In this document: positions 33,397 to 42,600 of the stretch, piece after piece
Layout of the letters: every line of letters begins with the position of its first letter
How positions within the stretch are numbered: position 1 is the stretch's first letter
Assembly: GCF_020176715.1 (NCBI RefSeq)
Contig: NZ_JAIVMF010000012.1
Span: forward strand, 1-64,000
Source of the DNA: Stappia stellulata
GTDB lineage: Bacteria > Pseudomonadota > Alphaproteobacteria > Rhizobiales > Stappiaceae
Direction: 5' to 3'
DNA: 64,000 nucleotides
Position numbers and translations under genes: made by a program
The notes under the pieces: generated by a model
What the model was told of the DNA's origin: nothing
What the model saw: only the letters and a program-made list of their open reading frames with translations
Databases searched by the model: none

Positions 33397-34170
33397 TCAT
33401 TCCGCAGCGTCCAGCGCGTCGTGGCGCATCCGCATATGGGCGCGCAGCGCGTCGCCGAAGGCTGCAAACAGCCGGGCCGATGCCGCATCGCTGCCGACCC
33501 AGTACTCGGGATGCCACTGGGTGGCAAAGGCGAAGCCCGGCACGGCATCGAAGGAAACGGCTTCCACGGTGCCGTCTTCCGCCGTTGCCTCGACACTCAA
33601 CCCGGGGGCGAGGCGCCCGACGGCCTGGCGGTGCAGCGAGTTGACGTCGATGCGGGCATCGCCCAGCACCTTGGCGAGGCGCCCGCCGGGAGAGATCTCG
33701 ACATGATGGGCGAGCGCGAAACGGGCGTCCTGGTCGTCGGCCTCGGGCGCGCGGTGGTCGCGCCGGCCGTCCAGTTCCTGCACCTCGGTGATCAACGACC
33801 CGCCGAGCGCCACATTGACCTCCTGCAGCCCGCGACAGATCCCGAAGATCGGAAAGCGGCGCTCCACGGCGCGGCGGATCAGCGGAAGGGTGGTTCCGTC
33901 ACGACGTGTGTCGTAGGGGCCGTTCGCCTCGCTGGCCTCGCCGCCGTAGAGGGAGGGATGGACGTTCGACCGCGATCCGGTGAGCAGGACGCCGTCGACG
34001 CGGTCCAGAACGCTGTCCAGATCCAGCGCCGCGCCGAGACAGGGAAGCATCAGCGGAACGGCATCCGCGCCATGGGCGACGGCATCGACATAGGCGGAAA
34101 TGACAGCGTGCCATTCGAATCCATCAAGCGGTTTGATGTCGGTGCTGACAAGGACGACAGGCTTTTTCAT
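33397..34170 (-). CDS. Gamma-glutamyl-gamma-aminobutyrate hydrolase family (PuuD-like)
   Basis: A 257-residue class I glutamine amidotransferase-type hydrolase. The nucleophile is in FGICRGLQEVNVALGG (Cys at about residue 116) and the His-Glu pair in FATQWHPEYW (about 218-221). PuuD cleaves gamma-glutamyl-GABA to glutamate and GABA in putrescine breakdown. Relatives act on other gamma-glutamyl amides. The ATG at 34170 follows GGAG. It ends 42 bases before the nitrile hydratase alpha gene and may form one transcription unit with it. It is divergent from the TRAP transporter operon, with 218 bases between. Confidence 0.85.
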   Translation of the reverse strand: MKKPVVLVSTDIKPLDGFEWHAVISAYVDAVAHGADAVPLMLPCLGAALDLDSVLDRVDGVLLTGSRSNVHPSLYGGEASEANGPYDTRRDGTTLPLIRRAVERRFPIFGICRGLQEVNVALGGSLITEVQELDGRRDHRAPEADDQDARFALAHHVEISPGGRLAKVLGDARIDVNSLHRQAVGRLAPGLSVEATAEDGTVEAVSFDAVPGFAFATQWHPEYWVGSDAASARLFAAFGDALRAHMRMRHDALDAAE

Positions 34171-34262
34171 GAAGGCTCCGGAGAAATTGCGGGACCGGGC
34201 GACGGTGGCGGGACGAAACGCGCGAGTGGTAAAAAAAATTCCCCACTTGCAATCGGATGCAC

Positions 34263-34292
34263 TTGTCTCAGGCATCGACATGGGCTTTATAT
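34263..34292 (+). promoter_or_regulatory. Predicted promoter of the TRAP operon
   Basis: TTGTCT (34263-34268) and TTATAT (34287-34292) with an 18-base spacer form a plausible housekeeping promoter, about 100 bases before the binding-protein start. A small hairpin (GTGCCT/AGGCAC, 34303-34324) follows in the leader. Confidence 0.35.
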
Positions 34293-34388
34293 CATAGACA
34301 CGGTGCCTAAAACCAAGAAGGCACTTTCAAGGTCGCGCAGCGGAACACGTTGTCGACAGGGTTTTTCTTTCTCTGTGGGAGGAGAAGT

Positions 34389-35489
34389 ATGGATCGCCGT
34401 TCATTTCTGAAAAACGCCGGGCTCGGCGCTGGTGCCGCTGCTGCAGCCACCACGCTCGCCGCACCGGCCATTGCGCAGTCCACCACCGACATGGTTATCG
34501 TGTCGACGTGGCCGCGTGACTTTCCGGGCCTGGGCACGAGCGCGCAGCGCCTTGCCGCACGCATCGGCGAGCTGACCGAGGGCCGGATCAACGTCCAGTA
34601 TTTCGCCGCGGGCGAGCGCGTCGGTGCGTTCGACTCCTTCGACGAAGTCGCGTCCGGCAACGCGCAGGCCTACATCGGCGCCGACTACTACTGGAAGGGC
34701 AAGCACCCGGCCTGGGCCTATTTCACGGCCGTTCCGTTCGGCCTGACCTATGCCGAGATCGACGCCTGGATCAAGTACGGTGGCGGCCAGGAGCTCTGGG
34801 ACGAGCTTGCCGGCGAATTCGGCGTCAAGAACTTCGCCGCCGGCAATACCGGCGTGCAGATGGGCGGCTGGTTCAACAAGGAAATCGAGACCGCAGACGA
34901 TCTCAAGGGTCTGAAGATGCGTATCCCGGGCCTTGGCGGCGACGTCATGGCGAAACTTGGCGCCTCTCCGGTGTCGCTGCCGGGTGGCCAGATCTACGAG
35001 AACCTGGTTTCCGGCGCCGTTGACGCGACCGAGTGGGTCGGTCCGTGGAACGACTACTTCATGAAGTTCTACGAAGCCGCCAAGTACTACTACTATCCGG
35101 GCATGCACGAGCCGGGCTCGCAGCTCGCGATGGGCATGAACAAGGCGTGGTACGATGGCCTGTCGAAGACCGACCAGGCGATCATCGAAGCCGTCTGCAA
35201 CGAAGAGAATGCCCGTCAGATGGCCGAGAGCAACGCCAACAACGGCATCTATCTCGACAAGCTGATCAACGAGCACGGCGTCGAACTGAAGCGCTTCAAC
35301 GACGAGGTCTACGACGCGTTCGGCGAGGCGGCCGCGGAAGTGTTCGAGGAAACCCGCGAGCACAGCGATCTCGCTGCGCGGACCCACGACAGCTTCGCGA
35401 AGGCGCGCTCGGAAATCGGCCGCTGGATGCTGCTTGCCGACACGGGCTACACGGTTCAGCGCAACCGCGTGCTGGGCATCTCGATCTGA
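34389..35489 (+). CDS. TRAP transporter substrate-binding protein, 2-oxoacid type (TakP-like)
   Basis: A 366-residue periplasmic receptor of the DctP family with a Tat-type signal (MDRRSFLKNAG, cleavage after AIA at residue 29). The segment FYEAAKYYYYPGMHEPGSQ (about residues 228-246) and NLVSGAVDATEWVGPWND closely follow TakP, the alpha-keto acid receptor of Rhodobacter, whose Arg and Trp/Glu contacts bind pyruvate-type acids. RIPGLGGDVMAKLG supplies the conserved arginine. The GGGAGGAGAAGT ribosome site fixes the ATG. It heads a three-gene TRAP operon, so uptake of 2-oxoacids is inferred. Confidence 0.88.
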   Translation: MDRRSFLKNAGLGAGAAAAATTLAAPAIAQSTTDMVIVSTWPRDFPGLGTSAQRLAARIGELTEGRINVQYFAAGERVGAFDSFDEVASGNAQAYIGADYYWKGKHPAWAYFTAVPFGLTYAEIDAWIKYGGGQELWDELAGEFGVKNFAAGNTGVQMGGWFNKEIETADDLKGLKMRIPGLGGDVMAKLGASPVSLPGGQIYENLVSGAVDATEWVGPWNDYFMKFYEAAKYYYYPGMHEPGSQLAMGMNKAWYDGLSKTDQAIIEAVCNEENARQMAESNANNGIYLDKLINEHGVELKRFNDEVYDAFGEAAAEVFEETREHSDLAARTHDSFAKARSEIGRWMLLADTGYTVQRNRVLGISI

Positions 35490-35584
35490 TCGATCGTCTT
35501 GCCGGTGTGACTTGCGGGACGGGGTCGAGCGCCCCGTCCCGTTTCCGCACCCCCTTGTCCCTCATTGCAAGAGGCTAATCCGAC

Positions 35585-36622
35585 ATGTCGTCCTTCGCAG
35601 GGGCTTCGGACGCCGCCAATGGGCCTCTCCGCCCGATGCGGGGTTCTGATCGGAGCGCGCTCACCGTTCGCTGGTTCGGATGGACCATGCTGGCCGTGAT
35701 GACGGCGTTCATTCTCAACAACTACCTGACGTATTGGCACGATCTCCCCGGCATCGCCCCGATCTTCGGCGGCGTGGCGAACGGCAACGGCGGCATGGCG
35801 CTGTCCTGGGCCCAACTGCTGCTCTATGCGGCGCTGATTGGCGTCGCAACCGGTTACGTGCTGCGCTCCCCATCGGTGGCCTTGCGCAGCGACAGCCGGA
35901 AAATGGTCGCGATCAACGGGTTCCTTATCCGCGCCGCCTTCTTCGCCGTGCTGATCGTCGGCAGTGTCGATGCGGTGATCTCCTTCCTGCGGGTCGAGGG
36001 CCTGCTCGACGGCATTGTCGGCGAGGCGCTCTCCAGCGATCTCGGCCGGTCGCAGTTCCGCGGTCCCTATCTGCACATGCCGCTGATCGCGCTTTCGGTT
36101 GTGATTGCCGCCTTCACCCGGACGCTCGGGTTTACCTGGCTGGCGCTGCTGGTCGTCGCGGCCGAGCTCTTGATCGTGATCGGGCGCTTCATCTTTTCCT
36201 ACGAGCAGGCGTTCATGGCCGACCTCGTGCGGTTCTGGTATGCGGCGCTCTTCCTCTTCGCCAGCGCCTATACCCTGTGGGACGAGGGCCATGTGCGCGT
36301 CGACGTGTTCTATGCCGCCTTCAAGTCGCGCACCAAGGGTTACGTCAATGCGGTGGGCTCGGTCTTTCTCGGCATGAGCCTGTGCTGGACCATCCTGATC
36401 ATCGGCATGGGCGGCAAGCAGAACATCATCAACGCGCCGATCCTGTCCTACGAGACGACGCAGGCCGGCTTCGGGCTTTATGTCAAATACATGATGGCGG
36501 GCTTTCTCGGCGTTTTCGCCGTGTCGATGCTGATCCTCTTCACGGCCTATCTGCTGGAGGCGACAGCCGACATTCGCGAGGATCCGGGCGGACGCGAGAT
36601 GTCGGGCGCCGCCGCACATTGA
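35585..36622 (+). CDS. TRAP transporter small permease (DctQ), extended form
   Basis: A 345-residue inner-membrane subunit, about twice the usual DctQ length (160-200). The first half has helices at about residues 30-52, 75-92 and 115-132, and the second half carries the DctQ core (LLVVAAELLIVIGRFIFSYEQAFMADLVRFWYAALFLFASAYTLWDEGHVRVDVFY). The EGHVRVDVFY motif is the DctQ hallmark. The N-terminal extension has no obvious counterpart. It follows the TakP-like gene by 95 bases and is separated from the large permease by a strong hairpin (36635-36658). Confidence 0.85.
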   Translation: MSSFAGASDAANGPLRPMRGSDRSALTVRWFGWTMLAVMTAFILNNYLTYWHDLPGIAPIFGGVANGNGGMALSWAQLLLYAALIGVATGYVLRSPSVALRSDSRKMVAINGFLIRAAFFAVLIVGSVDAVISFLRVEGLLDGIVGEALSSDLGRSQFRGPYLHMPLIALSVVIAAFTRTLGFTWLALLVVAAELLIVIGRFIFSYEQAFMADLVRFWYAALFLFASAYTLWDEGHVRVDVFYAAFKSRTKGYVNAVGSVFLGMSLCWTILIIGMGGKQNIINAPILSYETTQAGFGLYVKYMMAGFLGVFAVSMLILFTAYLLEATADIREDPGGREMSGAAAH

Positions 36623-36634
36623 ATTCTGCGATCG

Positions 36635-36658
36635 AGGGGCAGCCGTCCGGCTGCTCCT
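36635..36658 (+). other. Intercistronic hairpin between TRAP permease genes
   Basis: AGGGGCAGCCG (36635-36645) pairs with CGGCTGCTCCT (36648-36658) over 11 base pairs with one G-U, leaving a two-base apex. No T-run follows, so an RNA-processing or stabilising element is more likely than a terminator. Confidence 0.45.
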
Positions 36659-36732
36659 GAAACCTTCTAGCCGGTGCGGACGCTGTCGCGTGCGACAGCT
36701 CTCCGTAGCCTCATGCCGACGGGTCTCGGACG

Positions 36733-39396
36733 ATGGAACTCTTTTTTCTCGCTCTGCTGGTCATCCTGATGGCCGGCGCACTCGGGTCGGGCTTTCCGGT
36801 TGCCTTCGCGCTTCCCGGATCCGCGATCCTGACGATCGGGATCGCCGCCCTGAGCGGTTATCTGTTCGCCGGTGAAACGGATGCCTTCTTCTCGCACGGC
36901 GGGCCGTCGCAATGGCTCAGCGCCGGCGTCACCAACTTCCGCGGCGTCTACTGGGAGGCGGAGCGAGATACGCTGATCGCGATCCCGTTGTTCGTCTTCA
37001 TGGGCATCATGCTGCAGCGCTCGAAGATCGCCGAGGACCTGCTGGTCACCATGGCGCAGCTGTTCGGCCCGATCCCGGGCGGGCTTGGCATTTCCGTCGT
37101 CTTCGTGGGCGCGCTGCTGGCGGCGACCACCGGCATCGTCGGCGCCACCGTGGTGGCGATGGGCCTGATCTCGCTGCCGGCGATGCTGCGCAACAATTAT
37201 TCGCCCTCGCTTGCCACCGGCACCATCGCCGCCTCCGGCACGCTCGGGCAGATCATCCCGCCCTCCATCGTGCTCATCATCCTGGCCGACCAGCTGGCAA
37301 GTGCCGTGGACCAGGCCGGGTCGATCCGCCAGACGCTCTACAAGGAAAGCACCGGCGAACTGTCGATGCCGTCGGATTTCGCGGTCACCTCGACGAGCGC
37401 CGGCGAGATGTTCCTCGGCGCCTTCCTGCCGGGACTGGTGCTCGTCGGTCTCTACATGCTGTTCATCATGGGGTTCGCGATCCTGAACCCGAAGTCGGCG
37501 CCGGCCGTGCATTACGGCGGCAAGTTCGACCGCGACTTCCTGGTGAAGGTCGTGCTGACGCTGTTCCCGCCGCTCGCCCTGATCTTCCTGGTGCTGGGGT
37601 CGATCATCGCCGGCGTCGCGACCGTCAACCAGGCCGGCGCGATCGGCGCGATCGGCGCCATGATCATGGCCGGCTACCGGCTGAGCGACGGCGAGAAGGG
37701 CAAATACACGCCCGCGATCCTGGCCGTGCTGGCTCTCCTGGCCATCGCGCTGGTCGTCAGCTTCCATGAGATCAACATCAAGCGGATCGACACCAGCGCC
37801 GACGTGGTCGGCCTGATCGTCGCGCTGATCGCGGTGTCGCTGCTGCTCTTCGCCATCTTCTGGAGCGGCTGGCGCACGCTGAAAATCCAGGACACGCTGA
37901 AAGGGGTGATGGTCGAGACGGCGAAGACGTCGTCCTTGGTCTTCATCATCCTGCTCGGCGCGGCCATGCTGACCTCGGCCTTCCGCGCCTTCGGCGGCGA
38001 GGAACTGGTCAAGGAATTCCTGCAAGGGCTGCCCGGCGGCTTCTGGATGCAGTTCCTGATCGTCATGCTGGTGATCTTCGTCCTCGGCTTCTTCCTCGAC
38101 TTCATCGAGATCGCCGTGGTCGTCGTGCCGATCGTCGCGCCGATCCTGCTCGCCGATCCGTCCGCCAATGTGACGGCGGTGTGGCTCGGCGTGATGATCG
38201 GCCTGAACATCCAGACGTCGTTCCTGACGCCGCCCTTCGGCTTCGCGCTGTTCTACCTGCGCGGGGTGGCGCCAGCGACCGTGAAGACGACGGCGATGTA
38301 CAAGGGCGTGATCGCCTTCATCGCGCTGCAGCTTGTGGCGCTCGGCATCGTCGGCTTCTATCCGTCGCTGGTGAACTATCTGCCGAACCGGTCGTCGCTC
38401 CTGTCGGAGACGGCGCCGCCGCCGCTCAATCCGCGGCTGCAGTACTGCATGGAAAACTACGTCCAGGAGCAATTCGCGGAAAACGGCGCCGACATTCGCG
38501 CCGCCATCCAGACGGCGAAGGCGCTCGATCTGTCCTATGTGCCGGAAGACCTGCGCGAGGATCTGGCCGAGAGCTTCGACAAGGCGGAGGAAAGCCTGAC
38601 GCTGATGTCGCAGATCGTCGAGGCGGAAGCCGCCGTTGCGGTCGCCGCGGTCGATTATCGCCCGCTGCATGTGACGGTGCGCGCCATCGAGCGCGACATC
38701 CGGCGCATCGACGAGCGGATCGCCGATCTCGAGCTGATCGTGCGCCGGTCGGGCGAGGGGCAGATCTATTCGACCGCGCGCGGCGAACGCGCCACCCGGC
38801 AGATCGAGGACCTGAAGACCGACCGCGCCGCGCTGGTCGCGCAGATCCCCGCGGCCTGGGAGGACACCCACACGACCTTCGCCAAGATCCAGAACGCGGA
38901 AAATCAGGCGCGGCGCGATTATCGCCGGGCCGTGGACGATGCCTATGAGCCGCTTGGCGAACTCATGAAGGTGATCTCCGACGTGGACAGGCTGGCCGCC
39001 AGCGAGGACACCCTGCGCGGCCTCGCCCAGGAGCTGGACACGATGGAACCGGAGGCCTTCGTGGAGCGGGTCACCGACGTGCGCAGCATCTACAGCGACA
39101 TCGAGGGCGCGCGCGACGTGCGCTCCGCCGTCAACGATGCGCGCTCGGCGATGCGCTCGCGCACGCCGGACCCGGAGGCGGCGCGCGCCGCGATCGCCGA
39201 GGCCATCACGCTGTTCGAGGCCGACATGGCCTGGCGCCAGCGGGCGAAGCAGGAGCTTCTGCCGCAGTTGATGGCCTATAACGACGCAATCAAGGACACC
39301 ATCGGCCTGCGCGGCCAGCCGGCGCTGCCGCGCGAGCAGGCGCTCTATGTCGCCGCCTGCAACTCCAGCCATCGCGACGTGTCGCTGAGCTTCTAG
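36733..39396 (+). CDS. TRAP transporter large permease (DctM) with long coiled-coil C-terminal extension
   Basis: An 887-residue protein. Residues 1-540 are the DctM transport domain with many helices, including the characteristic LLAATTGIVGATVVAMGLISLPAMLRNNYSPSLATGTIAASGTLGQIIPPSI, plus a polar insert at about 190-230. DctM subunits are usually near 430 residues. Residues 545-887 form a hydrophilic, mostly helical tail with heptad-like Arg/Glu/Leu runs (VRAIERDIRRIDERIADLELIV, QIEDLKTDRAALVAQ). This tail has no recognised fold. The large permease binds the DctQ protein and carries the sodium-coupled transport path. A terminator follows at 39415. Confidence 0.85.
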   Translation: MELFFLALLVILMAGALGSGFPVAFALPGSAILTIGIAALSGYLFAGETDAFFSHGGPSQWLSAGVTNFRGVYWEAERDTLIAIPLFVFMGIMLQRSKIAEDLLVTMAQLFGPIPGGLGISVVFVGALLAATTGIVGATVVAMGLISLPAMLRNNYSPSLATGTIAASGTLGQIIPPSIVLIILADQLASAVDQAGSIRQTLYKESTGELSMPSDFAVTSTSAGEMFLGAFLPGLVLVGLYMLFIMGFAILNPKSAPAVHYGGKFDRDFLVKVVLTLFPPLALIFLVLGSIIAGVATVNQAGAIGAIGAMIMAGYRLSDGEKGKYTPAILAVLALLAIALVVSFHEINIKRIDTSADVVGLIVALIAVSLLLFAIFWSGWRTLKIQDTLKGVMVETAKTSSLVFIILLGAAMLTSAFRAFGGEELVKEFLQGLPGGFWMQFLIVMLVIFVLGFFLDFIEIAVVVVPIVAPILLADPSANVTAVWLGVMIGLNIQTSFLTPPFGFALFYLRGVAPATVKTTAMYKGVIAFIALQLVALGIVGFYPSLVNYLPNRSSLLSETAPPPLNPRLQYCMENYVQEQFAENGADIRAAIQTAKALDLSYVPEDLREDLAESFDKAEESLTLMSQIVEAEAAVAVAAVDYRPLHVTVRAIERDIRRIDERIADLELIVRRSGEGQIYSTARGERATRQIEDLKTDRAALVAQIPAAWEDTHTTFAKIQNAENQARRDYRRAVDDAYEPLGELMKVISDVDRLAASEDTLRGLAQELDTMEPEAFVERVTDVRSIYSDIEGARDVRSAVNDARSAMRSRTPDPEAARAAIAEAITLFEADMAWRQRAKQELLPQLMAYNDAIKDTIGLRGQPALPREQALYVAACNSSHRDVSLSF

Positions 39397-39414
39397 AAAG
39401 CCGGCACATCACCA

Positions 39415-39453
39415 ACGGGCGGACGCAGACCATGCGCCCGCCCGTTTTTCTTT
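39415..39453 (+). terminator. Intrinsic terminator of the TRAP operon
   Basis: ACGGGCGGACGCA (39415-39427) pairs with TGCGCCCGCCCGT (39433-39445) with one mismatch and a five-base loop, followed by TTTTCTTT. This is the clearest rho-independent terminator in the window and ends 18 bases after the DctM stop. Confidence 0.85.
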
Positions 39454-39500
39454 GCGGATGCACAGGTTCCTCCTGCCCTCGCGCAACGCTTGATCCGGGC

Positions 39501-39596
39501 GGGGGCTAGGCTGTTAACTGGTCGCAACACGCAAGCCCCGGAGCGGGCGCGCCCTGTCGGGTGCCCTTCGGGGCTTGAGACATGCCTGCGCCCGAC
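39501..39596 (+). other. Structured leader upstream of the indolepyruvate oxidoreductase
   Basis: AAGCCCCG (39533-39540) pairs with CGGGGCTT (39569-39576), and can alternatively pair with GGGGGCT (39501-39507). GTCGGGTGC (39556-39564) can pair with GCGCCCGAC (39588-39596). These exclude each other, as in a regulatory RNA, but no known riboswitch class is recognised and the transcription start is not known. Confidence 0.3.
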
Positions 39597-39629
39597 CGGG
39601 TGCCTACTTGCCAAGGGATCGCACATCAC

Positions 39630-42600
39630 ATGACGCGCAATCGGGTTTCGCTCGACGACAAGTTCGACCTCAGCAAGGAGCGGATCTTCATTTCCGGCAC
39701 GCAGGCGCTGATCCGCCTGGTGCTGATGCAGAAGGAACGCGACCGGCAGGCCGGCCTCAACACCGCCGGCTATGTGACGGGCTACCGCGGCTCGCCGCTC
39801 GGCGCGCTCGACCAGCAGTTCCAGCGCGCGACGAAGCTGCTGACACCGGCGGATGTCGTCTTCCGCCCGGCGATCAACGAGGACCTGGCCGCGACCGCGC
39901 TCTGGGGCACCCAGCAGGCGCAGATGCGCGGCGAGGGCAAATACGACGGCGTCTTCGGCATCTGGTACGGCAAGGGGCCGGGGGTCGACCGCTCGGGCGA
40001 TGCCTTCCGCCACGCCAATCTCGCCGGCACCTCGCCGCATGGCGGCGTGTTGGCGCTGATGGGCGACGACCACACCTGCGAAAGCTCGACGACCGCGCAT
40101 CAGTCGGAATTCGCGCTGGTCGACGCGATGATGCCGATCCTCAATCCCGCCGGCGCGCAGGAGATCCTCGACTTCGGCCTCTACGGCTGGGCGCTGTCGC
40201 GCTTCTCCGGGCTGTGGACGGGCCTGAAGCTCGTCAAGGACAATGTCGAGTCGACCGCCTCAATCGACGGGCGGATCGACCGGGTCATGCCGATCTTTCC
40301 CGATTTCGCCTTTCCCGAGGGCGGGCCGCACATCCGCCCCGCCGAACATGCGCTGACCCAGGAAGCCCGGCTGCACAACGTCAAGCTTCCCGCGGCCCGC
40401 GCCTTCATTGCCGCCAATCCGCTCGACCGGGTGGTTCTGTCCGGCGGGCGCACGCCCCGGATCGGCATCGTCTCCACCGGCAAGAGCTATCTCGATGTGC
40501 TGGAAGCGCTCGACATGCTCGGTCTCGACGAGGTGGCGGCGGCCGACCACGGGCTGGCCTTCCTGAAGATCGGTTGCCCGTGGCCGCTCGATGCGAGCCG
40601 GATGCGCGATTTCGCCAAGGGGCTGGAGCTGCTGGTCTTCGTGGAGGAAAAGCGCGGCCTGATCGAGGGGCAGGCGAAGGAAATCCTTTACGGCACGCGC
40701 GACGCGCCGGCGATCATCGGCAAGCAGGACGAGGAGGGGCGCGTGCTCTTCCCCGCGCCGGCCGCGCTCGAACCCATGCATATCGCGCTGGAGATCGGCC
40801 GCCGGCTGCAGGAGCGCCGCCCGACCGAAGCGCTCGGTGCCGCGCTCGCGGATCTGGAAGGTCGTCGCGAGCGGCTCGCCCGCACCGGCGATGTCGCGGT
40901 GCGCAGCCCCTATTTCTGCGCCGGCTGTCCGCATAATTCCTCCACCGTCATTCCGGAAGGAAGCCGCGCCTATGCCGGCATCGGCTGCCACTACATGGTG
41001 CAGTGGATGGACCGCAACACGGAAGGCTACACCCAGATGGGCGGCGAGGGCGCCAACTGGATCGGCGAGGCGCCGTTCTCGCGCACCGGCCATGTGTTCC
41101 AGAACCTCGGCGACGGCACCTACAATCACTCCGGCGCGCTGGCGATCCGCGCCGCCCATGCCGCCGGCGTGAACATCACCTACAAGATCCTCTACAACGA
41201 CGCGGTCGCCATGACCGGCGGCCAGGCCCATGACGGCGGGCTGACGGTTCCCGAGATCGCCCGCCAGGTGGCGGCGGAGGGCGCGCGCCGCGTGGCGATC
41301 GTCACCGACGAGCCGGAAAAATACCCGCCGACGACCGACTGGCCGGAGAACACGAGCATCGACCATCGCGACGACCTGATCGCGGTGGAGCGGGAACTGG
41401 CCGGCATCGAAGGGCTCACCGTCCTGATCTACGACCAGACCTGTGCGGCGGAAAAGCGCCGCCGGCGCAAGCGCGGCCTGTTCCCCGATCCCGACGAGCG
41501 GATCGTGATCAACGAACTGGTCTGCGAGGGCTGCGGCGATTGCGGCATCCAGTCGAACTGCGTCGCCATCCAGCCGGTGGAGACGGAATGGGGCCGCAAG
41601 CGCGCCATCGACCAGTCGTCCTGCAACAAGGATTTTTCCTGCGTGAAGGGCTTCTGTCCCTCCTTCGTCAGCGTCAAGGGCGGCGTGCTCAAGGGGCGCG
41701 CGGTGTCGCCGCCGCCGGCGCCGGAGGTTGCGGAGCCAAAGATCGCGCCGCTGACGCAGACCCATTCGGTGCTGATCACCGGTGTCGGCGGCACCGGCGT
41801 GGTGACCATCGGCGCGGTGCTCGGCATGGCCGCCCATCTCGACGGCCTCGGCTGCGGCATCATCGACATGGCCGGGCTCGCGCAAAAGGGCGGCGCGGTG
41901 ACCAGTCACCTGAAGCTTGCGCCGCGGCCGGAGGATATTTCCGCGATCCGCGTCGGACCGGGGAGCGCCGACCTGGTGCTTGGCTGCGACATCGTGGTGG
42001 CCGGATCCGCCAAGGTTCTGACGGCGATGAAACAGGGCCGCACGACGGCGGTCATCAACACGCATGAAACGCTGCCCGGCGATTTCGCCCGCGATCCCGA
42101 TTTCAGCCTGCCGGGCCGTCGCCTGGTTGCCGCAATCGAAGCCGCGGCGGGCAGCGACGCCAGCCGGTTCATCGATGCGACCGAGGTCGCCACGCAGATC
42201 TTCGGCGACGCGATTGCCGCCAACATGTTCCTGCTCGGCTACGGCTGGCAGCTCGGCGCACTGCCGCTCACCCGCGATGCGATCGAGGAGGCGATCCGCC
42301 TAAACAAGGTCTCGGTCGAGATGAACCTTGCCGCCTTCGCCTGGGGCCGGGTCGCCGCCGTCGATCCGCAGGCCGTCGAGCGTCTGGCCAGGAGCCGTCC
42401 GGAGGCGCTGGCGCACCGCCGGCTGTCGGAAACGCTGGACGAGATGGTGGCGCGCCGCGTCGCCTTCCTTACCGAGTATCAGGACGCCGACTATGCCAAG
42501 CGCTATGCGCAGCGTGTCACGGCCCTTCGCCAGCGGGCGGCGGGTCTCGGCGACAAGGGTGAGGAGATCGTCCGCACCGCGGCGCGCGAATTGTTCCGCC

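Noticed and set aside
36667-39372. A 901-residue open frame on the minus strand covering dctM
   Set aside because: It is antisense to a clear DctM gene, is composed of Arg/His/Gln-rich low-complexity sequence typical of GC-rich antisense frames, and has no domain.
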